From: Boswellia sacra
Lineage: Eukaryota; Streptophyta; Magnoliopsida; Sapindales; Burseraceae
Length of the DNA: 64,000 nt
Assembly (NCBI GenBank): GCA_013180625.2
Contig: SNVD02013083.1
Coordinates: forward strand, 124,001-188,000
Direction of reading: 5' to 3'
This document shows positions 24,045 to 35,331 of this stretch, piece by piece; the stretch's first letter is position 1, and every line of letters starts with the position of its first letter. The translations under genes and the position numbers were made by a program. Under the pieces are notes generated by a model, which ran no database searches, had not been told where the DNA came from, and saw only the letters and a list, made by a program, of their open reading frames with translations.

Positions 24045-25267
24045 ATATGATTGTTGGTTCTTCAAACAATGTTGTATAAACAAAAAAACATCATCGTCAA
24101 TCTCAATACAAATTAGCATTGGCAGAACACCCCTACAAGCAAGTTGAACCTCTAAACTCATGTTATGCTTACAAAGATGCCAACCCATTTTAGTACTAAT
24201 ACAGTCAACTAACTCATTATAGGTAGCACACCTACGAATTATCAATGGCTTCCCCGTCCCACCGGTATACAAATAACCACCGTTCTCTTGTATAGTCCAA
24301 GCTCCATTGTATACAACAAGTATGCGTAAAATTTCTATTTCCTGTATGATAGAGACATACCATATAAGGTCCGTGGACAAAAAAATAATAACGAAATTGC
24401 TTACAAAAGTCACAAAAATAAATGTTCTGCCCAAACGTTCGACGAAACTCGATAAAAACTCTCGACACTCAACAAATAAGACTCGACACACGAACTCGAC
24501 TATCTTTGCATCCGACACTCGTCAAGTTCGACACTTGACGCACAAACTCAAATGCTCGACAAACGAGTCTCGATGCTCAACTACGCTTGACACGCAACAC
24601 ACGAACTTGACGAAATTTGCATCTGACTTTCGTCGAGTTCATCACTCCACTAGACACTCGACGAAACTCGAGTGCTCGACACTCGAACCTAGAATCGACA
24701 CAACGCCTAGACACTCGACACTACCATCCCACATGTCGAGATTCGATCTGACAAAAACGCTCGACACTCAACGACACTCTTCTTCTTCATCCGTCAACTA
24801 CGATACCAGATTTTCACACAACGATTGTCAATCTCTAGCAAATTTTCACACAAACGGCACTATCTCTAACCTTAGTTCATATAATATCCCGTATTTAAGC
24901 TTTATAATGCGGTTGACAGTTACCAAAACGATAAATAACGAAAACATTACAACCTAATGAAATTTTCATGCCATTTATAAAGAGATTAAGGAAAGTTGTT
25001 CTTACGTTATTTGCTCAACTTCAGCTATTGAGGTTGTTTCGGATAGTGAAGTGTAAGGATCTGTGACTGGTTTCTTTGTTCATGAAAATTTGGACACTTT
25101 CTTCAATTTTGTCCGAAGAAGGAATTAACAAGGTTTTGGAAAAATATTGATGATACAAAGGTATTTCAGTCTTTTTGTTAAGAAAGTGTTTATAACATGA
25201 AAATTTTTTAGCATGTGTTTAAATTTCAATAAGATCCTTTAATTATGTCTATTTTTTCAAATTTTCC
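24045..25267 (-). repeat. MULE right terminal inverted repeat, about 1.22 kb
   Basis: It is the reverse complement of 16904-18171. On the minus strand it keeps a cleaner transposase N-terminus than the left end: VVYNGAWTIQENGGYLYTGG then KPLIIRRCATYNELVDC (about 24330-24130). It then runs out of homology, so it is a start without a gene. The matching left segment has a stop after YNGA. Confidence 0.86.
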
Positions 25268-25525
25268 ATATGAAAGTGGCAAAAAGTAAATGAGAGGAGA
25301 CAAGAAAGAAGACTCTCAACCGGGTCCAGAAGAAGACAAATGAGTTCACAAGAGACAAATATGAGCCAAAAGAAAATCCAAAAAAGAATTTCAGAAGTTT
25401 CCCAATCGCATAAAAGAAAAGAATTAAAAACAAAAATAGAAAAGGATAAAAAAGAAGCAAGACCATTACCTTCCCAATCACAATCCATTTCTCATCCTGC
25501 CATGACTAAGGCACCCTGATATTAA
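25268..25525 (-). pseudogene. Agenet/ENT gene, left copy: intron and end of exon 1
   Basis: It continues the left copy beyond the MULE. The exon 1 end reads WQDEKWIVIGK with the donor at 25469/25470. At 25524, after GATATTAACTT, the match stops and a poly-T tract leads into the second Ran promoter. Most of exon 1 (the Agenet/Tudor-like part) is therefore missing. Confidence 0.85.
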
Positions 25526-25544
25526 CTTGGCTTTTTTTTTTTTT

Positions 25545-26072
25545 TTTTGGTGAAGTTAAAATTAGATGGACCGGGTGACTCAGATATTGGCAGGGGTTTG
25601 TTTAGTAGCACCCAAACGTTTTTACGTCCATTGGGGCCGAAAATCCGAGCAAATTGTAATGTAAGGCCAGCCCATAGTGAGTCAAGCCCAATATCCATAA
25701 ATAGGGCCGAAACTCAAAATTCAAAAACCACAACACGTGGACCCATCACACCGAAGCACAAAACAATCAGACGGTCGAGAGAGTCGCGTCGGGCTAAGGC
25801 TATCCAAGAACTGAGATATGGCTGGGCAAAAATCACCTACAACATGTTCCACAAAATACGGCGACCCTCAATAATGCTAAATCAAGTCTCCAACAACAGC
25901 TGGCTTCTAGATGGTTAAGATCTTAGAATACGGCGCAGCCCAACACAGGGGATCAAAACCGGAAACAAATTAGGGTGTCCTTAAACCTCTTATACAAACC
26001 TCACGAGACTCAGCTCTGCTGAAACACAAACAAAACTCATCGAATTCAAAATCAAAACGCAACCAAACAAGC
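25545..26072 (+). promoter_or_regulatory. Ran unit B promoter copy
   Basis: It is a close copy of 3841-4373. The TATA box is altered (TATACAAA at 25991). Whether it still works is unknown. Confidence 0.6.
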
Positions 26073-28360
26073 ATGGTGAGAATTTTCAATTTGAATTCTT
26101 GATTGATCTGCTTCTGCTTTTGATCTGTATTTGCGTGCGTGTTTGTGTTTTGTAACGGTTTTGTTGTGTGTAATTTGCGTTTCAGGCGCTACCGAACCAG
26201 CAGACTGTTGATTATCCGAGCTTCAAGCTCGTAATCGTCGGTGATGGAAAAACTGGTACGAGTCGATTGCTTGTTTTTTCTTAGTTTTGGGGAAAAAAAG
26301 AAAAAGTGATTTTTTTTTTTTTATAATCATAAGTGAAATCTAGGGTTTCGTCATAGTTTGTGTTGTTGAATGCAATGTTACGGTTTCTTTTGTTGATTAG
26401 AATCGGTTAGTTTAGTAAAAATGATCCTTTGTTGGGGAGTTTCGATTGTTTAAATTGAATTAGGGTTTTAATGTTGGTGCTTTGTTGCTCTTTTCAATGT
26501 TCTAGCAGACTCCTGGAAGTGAGTGGTGTTCTCAAGTGATTTAACATCAGAGCTCCCAGAACCCTGAGCGCAATAGCCAACAAATGTGAAAGTGGCAAAG
26601 AGTAAATGAGAGAAGACAGGAAAGAAGACTTTCAACTGGATCCAGAAGAAGACAGATGAGTTCACAAGAGACAAATATGGGCCAAAAGAAAATCCAAAAA
26701 AGAATTTCGGAAGTTTCTCAATCACAGAAAAGGAAAGAATTAAAAACAAAAGCAGAAAAGGATAAAAAAGAAGCAAGACCATTACCTTCCCAATCACAAT
26801 CCATTTGTCATCCTGCCATGACTGAGGCACCCTGATATTAACTTCTGGGTTTGTTTTTTTAAGTTAAAATTAGACGGACCGGGTGACTCGGATATTAGTA
26901 GGCTGGCTTCTAGATGGTTGAGATCTTAGAATCCGGCGCAGCCCAACACAGGGGATCAAAAGCGGAAGCAAATTTGGAATTCCGGCTTTTGAACTTTATT
27001 TGCGTGCGTGTTTTGTCAGGCACAGCCGAACCAGCATACTGTCTATTATCCGAGCTTCAAGCTCGTGTTGAACTGGTACGAGTCGATTGCTTTTTTTTTC
27101 CTTAGTGTTGGGGAAAAAAATGAAAAAGTAAAATTTGTTTTTTTAATCATAAGTGAAATCTAGGGTTTCGCATAGTTTGTGTTGTTGAATGCGATGTTAT
27201 GGTTTCTTTTGTTGATTAGAATCGGTTAGTTGAGTAAAAATGATCCTTTGTTGTGGAGTTTCGATTGTTTAAATTGAATTAGGGTTTTAATGTTTGGTGT
27301 TCATTGCTTGTATTTTGATGTTGTTACCGTATGGATTGGTCTTCTAACTGAATGTATTGCGTAATGCCAGGAAAGACGACCTTCATGAAAAGGCATCTTA
27401 CGGGAGAGTTTGAGAGGACATATGAACGTAAGTTTGATTTGACTTCGCAGATTGTGGTATATGATTGGACTCTCGTTTTTGCAACTCTGATGGCTTATCT
27501 TCTGATTTACTTGCAGCAACCTTCGGTGTGGAAGTTCATCCTTTGGACTTCTTCACTAACAGCGGGAAAATTAGGTTCTACTGTTGGGACACAGCGGGGA
27601 ACCAGATGTTTGGTGGTCTTAGAGATGGATATTAGTGAGTACCTTCGTTGGTTTGGTCTTTTCCTTATTTTACTTTTACTTTGAGTTTGGTGGTTGTGAA
27701 ACATGTTGTTCATTTTATGAATGCTCTAAGTTTTGTCAATCTTCATATTCGGACATGCGATGATTGTTTTTCTGGTTGATTGTGCAGCATCGATGGGCAA
27801 TGTGCTATTATCATGTTTGATGTTACTGCCAGGCCGACATATGAGAATGTTCCAAGATGGCATCGAGATCTCTGCAGGTTCGTGTTAAAAGCTTCCTTTT
27901 ATATTATTTTTCCTTTGTTTCAATTGATTTTTTTCCCCTGTTGTATTAACTCTCTCTCTCTCTCTGTATGATAGGGTTTGCGAAAACATCCCAATTGTTC
28001 TATGTGGAAACAAGGTTGATGTGGAGAACAGGCAGGTGAAACGAAAGCAGGTTACTACTTTCAGCAGGGAGAAGAACTTGCAATACTGTGAGATCTCAGC
28101 AAAGAGCAATTGTGACATCGGGAAGCCTTTCCTATACCTTGCGAGGAAACTTACTGGGTAGATATTTCTTTTATCTTGCAATAGAGAAGCTTTTATTTTG
28201 ATCTATATGGGAATTCATTTAGATTGATAAAAATCTTGTTTTTGCTTGAAGGGATCGGAACTTGCGTCTTGTGGAGTACCCTGCTTTGGCTCCTCCAGAG
28301 GTGGTGATTGATCTGCTTCTGCTTTTGATCTGTATTTGCATGCGTGTTTGTGTTTTGTAA
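26073..28360 (+). CDS. Composite Ran-like frame from units B and C (possible chimeric gene or pseudogene)
   Basis: Unit B gives exons 26073-26075 and 26186-26255. Unit C gives 27371-27427, 27517-27634, 27788-27877, 27975-28157 and 28252-28360. All borders are GT-AG and the phases fit, giving 630 bases and 209 residues without a stop. It keeps the P-loop [23 protein letters not shown] and ISAK. Differences from Ran: the catalytic Gln is Asn ([10 protein letters not shown]), THR of PTIG is PTFG, and the acidic tail is replaced by about 18 mostly hydrophobic residues read from intron 1 sequence, ending at TAA 28358. The intron after exon 2 is 1115 bases and holds an Agenet/ENT fragment and a damaged Ran exon 2 (27020-27075). 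That exon's inclusion would break the frame. Expression is unproven; a pseudogene is equally possible. Confidence 0.42.
26479..26856 (-). pseudogene. Agenet/ENT gene fragment inside the Ran array
   Basis: It holds a piece of exon 2 with an internal deletion of roughly 100 bp, the intron, and the end of exon 1 ([12 protein letters not shown]). It ends at the same GATATTAACTT point as 25524, followed by the Ran promoter start. It interrupts intron 2 of Ran unit B. Confidence 0.85.
26857..27370 (+). pseudogene. Ran unit C: deleted promoter, leader and exon 2
   Basis: Three internal deletions are visible against unit B. The promoter is cut after ATATTAGTAG (26903). The leader is cut after GCAAATTT (about 26974), losing TATA box and ATG. 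Exon 2 (27020-27075, 56 bp) lacks the bases for the P-loop. The acceptor and donor of that exon are still present. Confidence 0.8.
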
Positions 28361-29884
28361 CGGTTTTGTTGTGTGTAATTTGCGTTTCAGGCGCTACCGA
28401 ACCAGCAGACTGTTAATTATCTGAGCTTCAAGCTCGTAATCGTCGGTGATGGAAAAACTGGTACGAGTCGATTGCTTGTTTTTTCTTAGTATTGGGGGAA
28501 AAAATGAAAAAGTGAATTTTTTTTTTTTAAATCATAAGTGAAACCTAGGGTTTCGCATAGTTTGTGTTGTTGAATGCGATGTTATGGTTTCTTTTGTTGA
28601 TTAGAATCGGTTAGTTGAGTAAAAATGATCCTTTGTTGTGGAGTTTCGATTGTTTAAATTGAATTAGGGTTTTAATGTTTGGTGTTCATTGCTTGTATTT
28701 TGATGTTGTTACCGTATGGATTGGTCTTCTAACTGAATGTATTGCGTAATGCCAGGAAAGACGACCTTCATGAAAAGGCATCTTACGGGAGAGTTTGAGA
28801 GGACATATGAACGTAAGTTTGATTTGGCTTCGCGGATTGTCGTATATGATTGGACTCTTGTTTTTGCAACTCTGATGGCTTATCTTCTGATTTACTTGCA
28901 GCAACAATCGGTGTGGAAGTTCATCCTTTGGACTTCTTCACTAACCGCGGGAAAATTAGGTTCTACTGCTGGGACACAGCTGGGAAGGAGGAGTTTGGTG
29001 GCCTTGGAGATGGATATTAGTGAGTCCCTTCGTTGGTTTGGTCTTTTCCTTATTTTACTGTTACTTTTGAGTTTGGTGGTTGTGAAACATGTTGTTCTTT
29101 TTGTGAATGGATTGCTCTAAGTTTTGTCAATCTTCATATTCGGACATGCGATGATTGGTTTTTTGGTTGATTGTGCAGCATCCATGGGCAATGTGCTATT
29201 ATCATGTTTGATGTTACTGCCAGGCCGACATATGAGAATGTTCCAACATGGCATCGTGATCTCTGCAGGTTCGTGTTAAAAGCTTCCTTTTATATTTTTT
29301 TCATTTGTTTCAATTGATTTTTTTTCCCCTGTTGTGTTAACTCTCTCTGTATGATAGGGTGTGCGAAAACATCCCAATTGTTCTATGTGGAAACAAGGTT
29401 GATGTGGAGAACAGGCAGCAGGTGAAACCAAAGCAGGTTATTACTTTCTGCAGGAAGAAGAAATTGAAATACTATGAGATCTCAGCAAAGGGCGATCGTA
29501 ACATCGGGATGCCTTTCCTATACCTTGCGAGAAAACTTACTGGGTAGATATTTCTTTTATCTTGCAATAGAGAAGCTTTCATTTTGATCTATATGGGAAT
29601 TCATTTAGATTGATAAAAGTCTTGTTTTTGCTTGAAGGGATCGTAACTTGCGTTTTGTCTGGAGTCCCTGCTTTGGCTCCTGCAGAGGTGCTGATCGATT
29701 TGGCAGGACAACAGTAAGTACTCCTTCGGAATTTATGGTATTCGCACAAAAGAAAGAAAAGATGTTATGCAATGATACCATGCACTTAATCTCCTTTGTT
29801 TTTTTTTTTTGCAGGCATGAGGCCGAACTTGCTGCAGCTGCTAGTCAACCACTCCCAGACGGCAATGATGATACATTTGAGTGA
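28303..29884 (+). pseudogene. Ran unit D: no start exon, frameshifted tail
   Basis: Exons recognisable: 28391-28460, 28756-28812, 28902-29019, 29179-29268, 29358-29543, 29638-29713 and from 29815. The ATG exon is absent because the unit begins in intron 1, joined at about 28303 to the end of unit C exon 7. Codons stay open through exon 6. The switch region reads [10 protein letters not shown], so the catalytic Gln is Lys. Exon 6 has two extra codons. Exon 7 has indels adding up to minus two bases, so translation would stop at TGA 29818-29820, losing the acidic end although DDTFE can still be read in another frame (to 29884). It is most likely a pseudogene. Confidence 0.85.
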
Positions 29885-30154
29885 ACGAAAGAGTGATGGG
29901 GTTGTTTGATTGTTGGAGTTTAAAGCTCAAAATAGATTGTTTTTAGGATGATACGTTGTGTCTTCTGACATGAGTTTTTGGGTTGGATTATTCCTGGCGT
30001 ATTCTTACTGCGCCATTTGAGTGAAAGAAAGAGTGATGGTGTTGTTTGATTGTTGGAGTTTGAAGCTCAAAATAGATTGTTTTGAGGATGATACGTTGTG
30101 TCTTCTGACATGAGTTTTTGGGTTGGATTATTCCTGGCGTATTCCTACTGCGTT
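29875..30154 (+). repeat. 140-bp tandem duplication of the Ran unit D stop and 3' UTR
   Basis: 29875-30014 and 30015-30154 are near-identical, each starting ATTTGAGTGAA. The single-copy equivalent at Ran A begins at 5971. Confidence 0.88.
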
Positions 30155-33100
30155 TCATACTAATTGCCTAATTTTATGTTTGCTTGCCCTCGTGTTTCGG
30201 TGACTTTGATACAGGTCAAAGGAGATGTTTAAATGTTGCTTCAATATCCCTCCCAATCTATTATTGTTGTTGTTGTGTTGATAGTTGAATATTCAGTTTC
30301 TAGGTTTGCCTCCCAACTCTTTGGTTTGTGATATTAGACTTGCATACCTTATGTATGGAACTATAGAATGATAGAAATTCTCTTTAAAATCAACTTCGAT
30401 TCTAAGATCGATCAACTGAATTGAACCGAGGACGCATAAACATCGATCTTATACTCATCTTAACAATGAACTGAAATATCGTGCTTATCTACGATGTTAC
30501 CGCTTTCTAAGATGTCGAAGTGAAAATGAGAAACATTTTTCGTGGGTTTTTTTTTTTTTTAATTTTATTTTTGAAGTTTGACTCCTTCAGAAGGTAACCG
30601 GAATGTACGCGCTAGTACTGCGCAAGCACATCTACAAATTACAGTCCCGTACTTTGACATCGGTTGTTTTCCTACGCAACCAAAAGTAGAATAGCGGAGC
30701 AGAACTATCTCCAATATCATGTGGTCCAATTACTACGCACAACAGGTTTTGCCAGTAATCTCTTCCTAAACGCACAAACCGAATAACGGGGCACAAACCG
30801 AATGACGGGAAGAGAAATGAGTTATAAGTAGACACAAGCAAAGGCAGGCTAATCTATCTATGTATTATATAAATGAAGTAACAATATTTATATACAAGTT
30901 TTGTATATTATATTCACATTTATATTAAATGTTATGTTAACTTTGTATTAGCTTTTTATACAAACTTTATAATTGTAACATTATTATTATTATTACTAAT
31001 CTTCATTTATTCATATAACATCTTCACATTAATACAAAATCCACTTTGTCCAAGCCTTCTCTTTTCTTCCTTCACTATTTTTTTTTAATAAATAAGAATT
31101 TCTTTTTAGAAGAAACTAGCAGTTCTATTTTCCCACATTAGGTTTTGCACCTGTTCCTAACCAGAGCTTCCTCGTTTGAAAAATTCAGTTAAACCTGGGG
31201 ATACTGGCAAGCACTACATTAATGTCTCCGTCTTACACCCAAGGGAAACAGACAGCCACACAACGCCCACAAACCATAATGATTTTTTTTTTTTTTCTTG
31301 ATAACTAGAAATCCTCGACCTTCTCTTGCTTGCTGAGATTTCTGCGGGAAAAAGTAAAATATATAAATAACATAACGAAGGTTTGAATAAAACTCCATAT
31401 TCAGGTCTCCAGCAACCTGGTTCAACGCGGTCTCTTTTAATATCTTAATAACACCAAACTCCAGAGTCTGCTCTTCACCCTGAAAACATCTCCTAGAACT
31501 TGTTTAGAAAAAGAAAGCAGCCAGTCAAAACCTGTACCAATATTTAGAACAAAGCAAAATTAGTTGAATCTATAAATCTCCAGAAACAGTAATGATAAAT
31601 TTTATAAAGGTAACCAAGATTGTATGTGTTTAACGAGTACGCGGATTTATGTGAAAATTATAAAGTTCATCATACAATTATAAATCTCATCATGTTATCT
31701 TACAACTCAAATTGAAAGACAAATATTGAGTAAAATTCCGAATGCAATTATTGGGAAGTGACTTATAGAAAGTAACACATTATGATTCAAAAAGGAATCA
31801 AGTCTTCACTAAGAATTCATTTTTATGATTGAGAGATTGATCCTAAACTCCTCCTTGTATCTCATTTTCATAACCACAGTTGGCTTTTCAAAGAAAAATA
31901 GAAGTCAATATGACATTCTGAAGCAAAATATAATTCAAATCTATATTCAGCCCACTTACAAAAAAATAAAAAATAAAAAATCAATATTTAATGAGTATAG
32001 CATATACATATGTTTCTGCTACGGGAGAATAATCTCCCATGCTCCTTAGAACAGCTCAAGTAAACCTAGCTCCTTTTTGAAAAACAAAATACATTGAAAA
32101 TGAACTCAAATTAGAAGAAAAAGAAAGGACGATAAGTATACCAGGATTCTACCTTGAAGTAGAAAAGGATAAGTTCTAATAAATAAAGTAGACAGCTTAG
32201 AATGTAAGTCTAGCATTCTTTTTTTAAAAAAAAAAAAAAATTGTTTTCATGCGGTTTTATAGACATTTCTTCATATGCATGTATGTGTGCAAATCAAGAA
32301 GCAAACATGCAAAACCACTTAAATTGCCCAGTGCAACAACACTCTGAAATGAGGCATATAATACATTAAGAAATGCAAAAAAATAAAAAAAATTGAGAAG
32401 CCATTTAATTTCTCCATGCTCAAAGTAATGTTGCAAGGAAATCATCGAATGCACATATTTGGCAAAACATCTTGGTATCACAACGGAGGTCTAAGAAATA
32501 AGCACATCACATAACTATATATATTTCAAAAAGTAGCCTCAGCAATTTGTCGCCAATTAGCAATTAATTTCTCAATTTTGAATATCCAGAGGTCCTAAAT
32601 GTCAACAGCACCAAAGAAAATTATCCACAACAAAGAATGCATGACATATGCGAAAAAGCAAAAATCCAGCAGCCAAAGACGTCAGAATGGCATTATTCAA
32701 TCTTAAACCAAGACAAATGACCTTGGTATTTCCGTATCAGGATTCTGATTTTACTTTCTTTAGAACAGGAAAAGTCAACCATTCCACCAGGACCAATACG
32801 CCCGAAATGAACTTTATCAACAAGCAAGAGAAAATAATGAAACCAGTGAGCAGTGGCTTTCCATCAATCTCTTATTTGCAGGGCATTCAATGCTGATGTT
32901 CTCCCCTTTACTATGCCAGGGGAGAGATGGTAAACCCCAGTATCATCTTTAGACCTGTGGAAGCAAGGCATGCATGCCTCCAATCCTAGCCCTGGAAAAT
33001 GCAGGGATTATCAATTAACAAATACAACAAGGAACTTCCAATGCTATCAAATGGTATTGAGAAAATCCAGCCACTCTAATTGGACCCAACAAGATGTTTA

Positions 33101-33842
33101 ATCGAAAATGGTATAGAATAGCTTCTTAAAATGAAGTAATAAACAACTTAAGTAATAATTTAACCTCACATTTAACACGAGGGGAATGTAAACATTGGGA
33201 GTAGTAATAAGCAATTTCAGAGGGTAGAATAAATATTAAAGTTTCGTACTCCACTCGAACACCCGGTAAACAACCAAAGTTCTTGTAAGTTCTACAAAAT
33301 TTTTGGTTTACAATAGGTCAATTATAAAAAATGTGTGATCGTTACATATTCTTCCAGTGTGCATATAAATGAAGCAAAAATGTTTTCTAGTCACCCCGAC
33401 ATCATGAACATCAAATTTCAGATACATTGTTCTTTACAGGTATAACTTCCCAAACTCGGCCATCTTCCCATCACACAAGTTTGAAAGATACAAGTGAAAT
33501 AACAGAGACAGCTTCTTTCTGGCAGCTGCAAATTAATTCAAGCTATTTGATCATTAACCTTCCAATAATTGCAAAGATATTTCATGATCATCATCTGGAA
33601 ATTAAAAAGTGTAGGTTCTCAAAGATCAATAAGGAAATACAAAAATGACATAATAAGTCCTGGACTATCTATTTTTATTGAGTTTGGTACATGATTTTCA
33701 GGTTACACATTGCATATATGAACAAAGTTGACAAAACTACAAAAAGTGACAATTCAAGCGGCTTCTTACAATATTATGAGGCCATTATAGCCAAGTAAAG
33801 AAGATTGTTATCAAAAAGGCAAAAGAAAATTTCCTACACTTA
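30155..33842. other. Unassigned block, right copy
   Basis: It lies between Ran unit D and the Agenet/ENT gene and matches 6190-8716 plus 15463-16126. Only 33076-33222 lacks a partner because of the deletion at the Copia insertion. On the minus strand, exon-like segments follow good acceptors, e.g. TTTTCAG then GGTGAAGAGCAGACTCTGG near 31480, and SKDDTGVYHLSPGIVKGRTS near 32900-32955. I do not recognise a family and see no continuous gene. Confidence 0.45.
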
Positions 33843-35331
33843 CTATTCGCTATTATAAAGGCTTGTTCCAGCAGATATTAAATGCCTTAGCTCCATCAAA
33901 TGTTCGTCATTTGAAATGTGAAGTGTAATACGAAGATTTGTCAATAATGCTTCTTGTTCCCAGCTTAGGGGTCCAGAAGCATATAATGCCTCTAGAGTGC
34001 AACGATATGCATGCAACTCTAAACTATGGATTCTTGCTGCTAGATCCTGTCCTAGAGGAAGGGGGGTTTCTTCTTCCTCATCTCCATGGTCAGAAAAACT
34101 TTCAGCATCACTACTAAGGGTATCCGCATCCTCAAAACGACCTGATATAATACGACTAGACAACTTAATGGTACTGTTACTAATAACACTACAACTACCA
34201 ACAGAGCATATATCAGAATCAGAATCATTAGCATCTGAATCCCTTCCACGAGAACACTCAAAAACACAATTTTGTTTTTCCCTCTCTACTTCACTATAGC
34301 CATTCGTTTGATTGTTAGAGGAAGTATGCACGTATGTTTCACCCAGATTTTCTCGTGGGTAAGCAACAGCATCTACCTTTTTGATTAGTGTGGATGTATC
34401 CACCGAAATCACTAGTTGGCGTTTCTGTTCACCCTCTCTCTCAATTGCTCTCATTTTCTGAATGTTTCCAGTATATGCTCCAGCATAAGAGGATGTAAAA
34501 GGGGAAGCTCTTTTCAATGTTCTAGCAGAGACAACATGCGACTCCTGGAAGTCAGTGGTGTTCTCAACGCACATACAACTAGCTCTTGCATTAACTTCTA
34601 AATATGCATCAGCATGCTGCAACAGAAAGTTTCTCTGCGTCTGCCAATTCAATGTTGATGATCTATTTGATTTAACATCAGAGCTCCCAGAACCCTGAGA
34701 ACAATAGCCAACATATAGTTAGTAGGAGGCAAGTGTGAAAGTGGCAAAGACTAAATGAGAGGACACGAGAAAGAAGACTCTCAACTGGATCCAGAAGAAG
34801 ACAAATGAGTTCACAAGAGACAAATATGAGCCAAAAGAAAATCCAAAAAAGAATTTCAGAAGTTTCCAAATCGCAGAAAAGAATTAAAAACAAAAATAGA
34901 AAAGTATAAAAAAGAAGCAAGACCATTACCTTCCCAATCACAATCCAATTGTCATCCTGCCATGACTGACGCACCCTGATATTAACTTTTGGGGCTTGAA
35001 ATTCCTTTGAAGACCCAAGTAACCTTATCAAAATGCACTCTCCAATTAAAACCTTCAAAATCGTAGCAATTTTCCAGGAAAAATCGTCAAAAACCTCCAC
35101 TAAATCTCCAGCCACCCAACTTTCCACACAGTCCACAGGTGGAGGACAAGGCCTAATTGCCTTTCTCGACACCCTCTCCACCATTGTCTTGTTTTCCATG
35201 CCTGGATGATGCACATATCTAACAGTATAATTGTGTCCATTGCCTGAGATGATATCAGCACACCGCCATGCACCAGAAGGCACTTCACTTGTGCTAAATA
35301 CCTCAATCTTACTTCCTTTCTTGAACCTCAT
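33843..35331 (-). CDS. Agenet/Tudor-like and ENT domain protein (intact)
   Basis: Two coding exons on the minus strand, 35331-34930 and 34694-33843, give 417 residues. The N-terminal 134 residues form an Agenet (plant Tudor-like) module: MRFKKGSKIEVFS, VPSGAWRCADII, YTVRYVHHPG, WVAGDLVEVFDDFSWKIATI. The C-terminal part has an acidic segment (DHGDEEEETPLPLGQ) followed by an ENT domain, ARIHSLELHAYRCTLEALYA through LMELRHLI. ENT is the fold of EMSY N-termini, and Agenet modules bind modified histone tails in related plant proteins, so a nuclear, chromatin-reader role is likely but inferred. The order Agenet then ENT fits the small plant Tudor-like/ENT group rather than EMSY-LIKE, which has ENT first. 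Two damaged copies lie at 16127-25525 and 26479-26856. Confidence 0.88.

Larger units (their letters stand above)
16904..25267 (+). mobile_element. Mutator-like element (MULE) with very long TIRs and a Ulp1-like module
   Basis: The left end is GGAAAATTGGGAAAATAG and the right end is its imperfect inverse ending AAATTTTCC. GG.AAATT is a common MULE terminus. Flanking 9-bp repeats ATGTGAAAG (16894-16902) and ATATGAAAG (25268-25276, one mismatch) agree with the usual 9-bp Mutator target duplication. Removing the element restores the intron seen in the intact Agenet/ENT gene (GTGAAAGTGGC, near 34735). Inside are transposase remnants (17890-21960) and a C48/Ulp1-like region (22310-23805). This resembles the Kaonashi MULEs, known to carry Ulp1-like domains. 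It also carries a 1413-bp insertion. Numerous stops and frameshifts show it is not autonomous now. Confidence 0.88.

Noticed and set aside
16941..25226. TTTAAATTT at 16941-16949 and 25218-25226 as MULE target duplication
   Set aside because: The inverted similarity continues outside it to GGAAAATT/AAATTTTCC, and better flanking 9-bp repeats lie at the outer ends.
27371..28302. Ran unit C as a gene on its own
   Set aside because: It lacks TATA box, ATG exon and P-loop; only joining with unit B gives a start.
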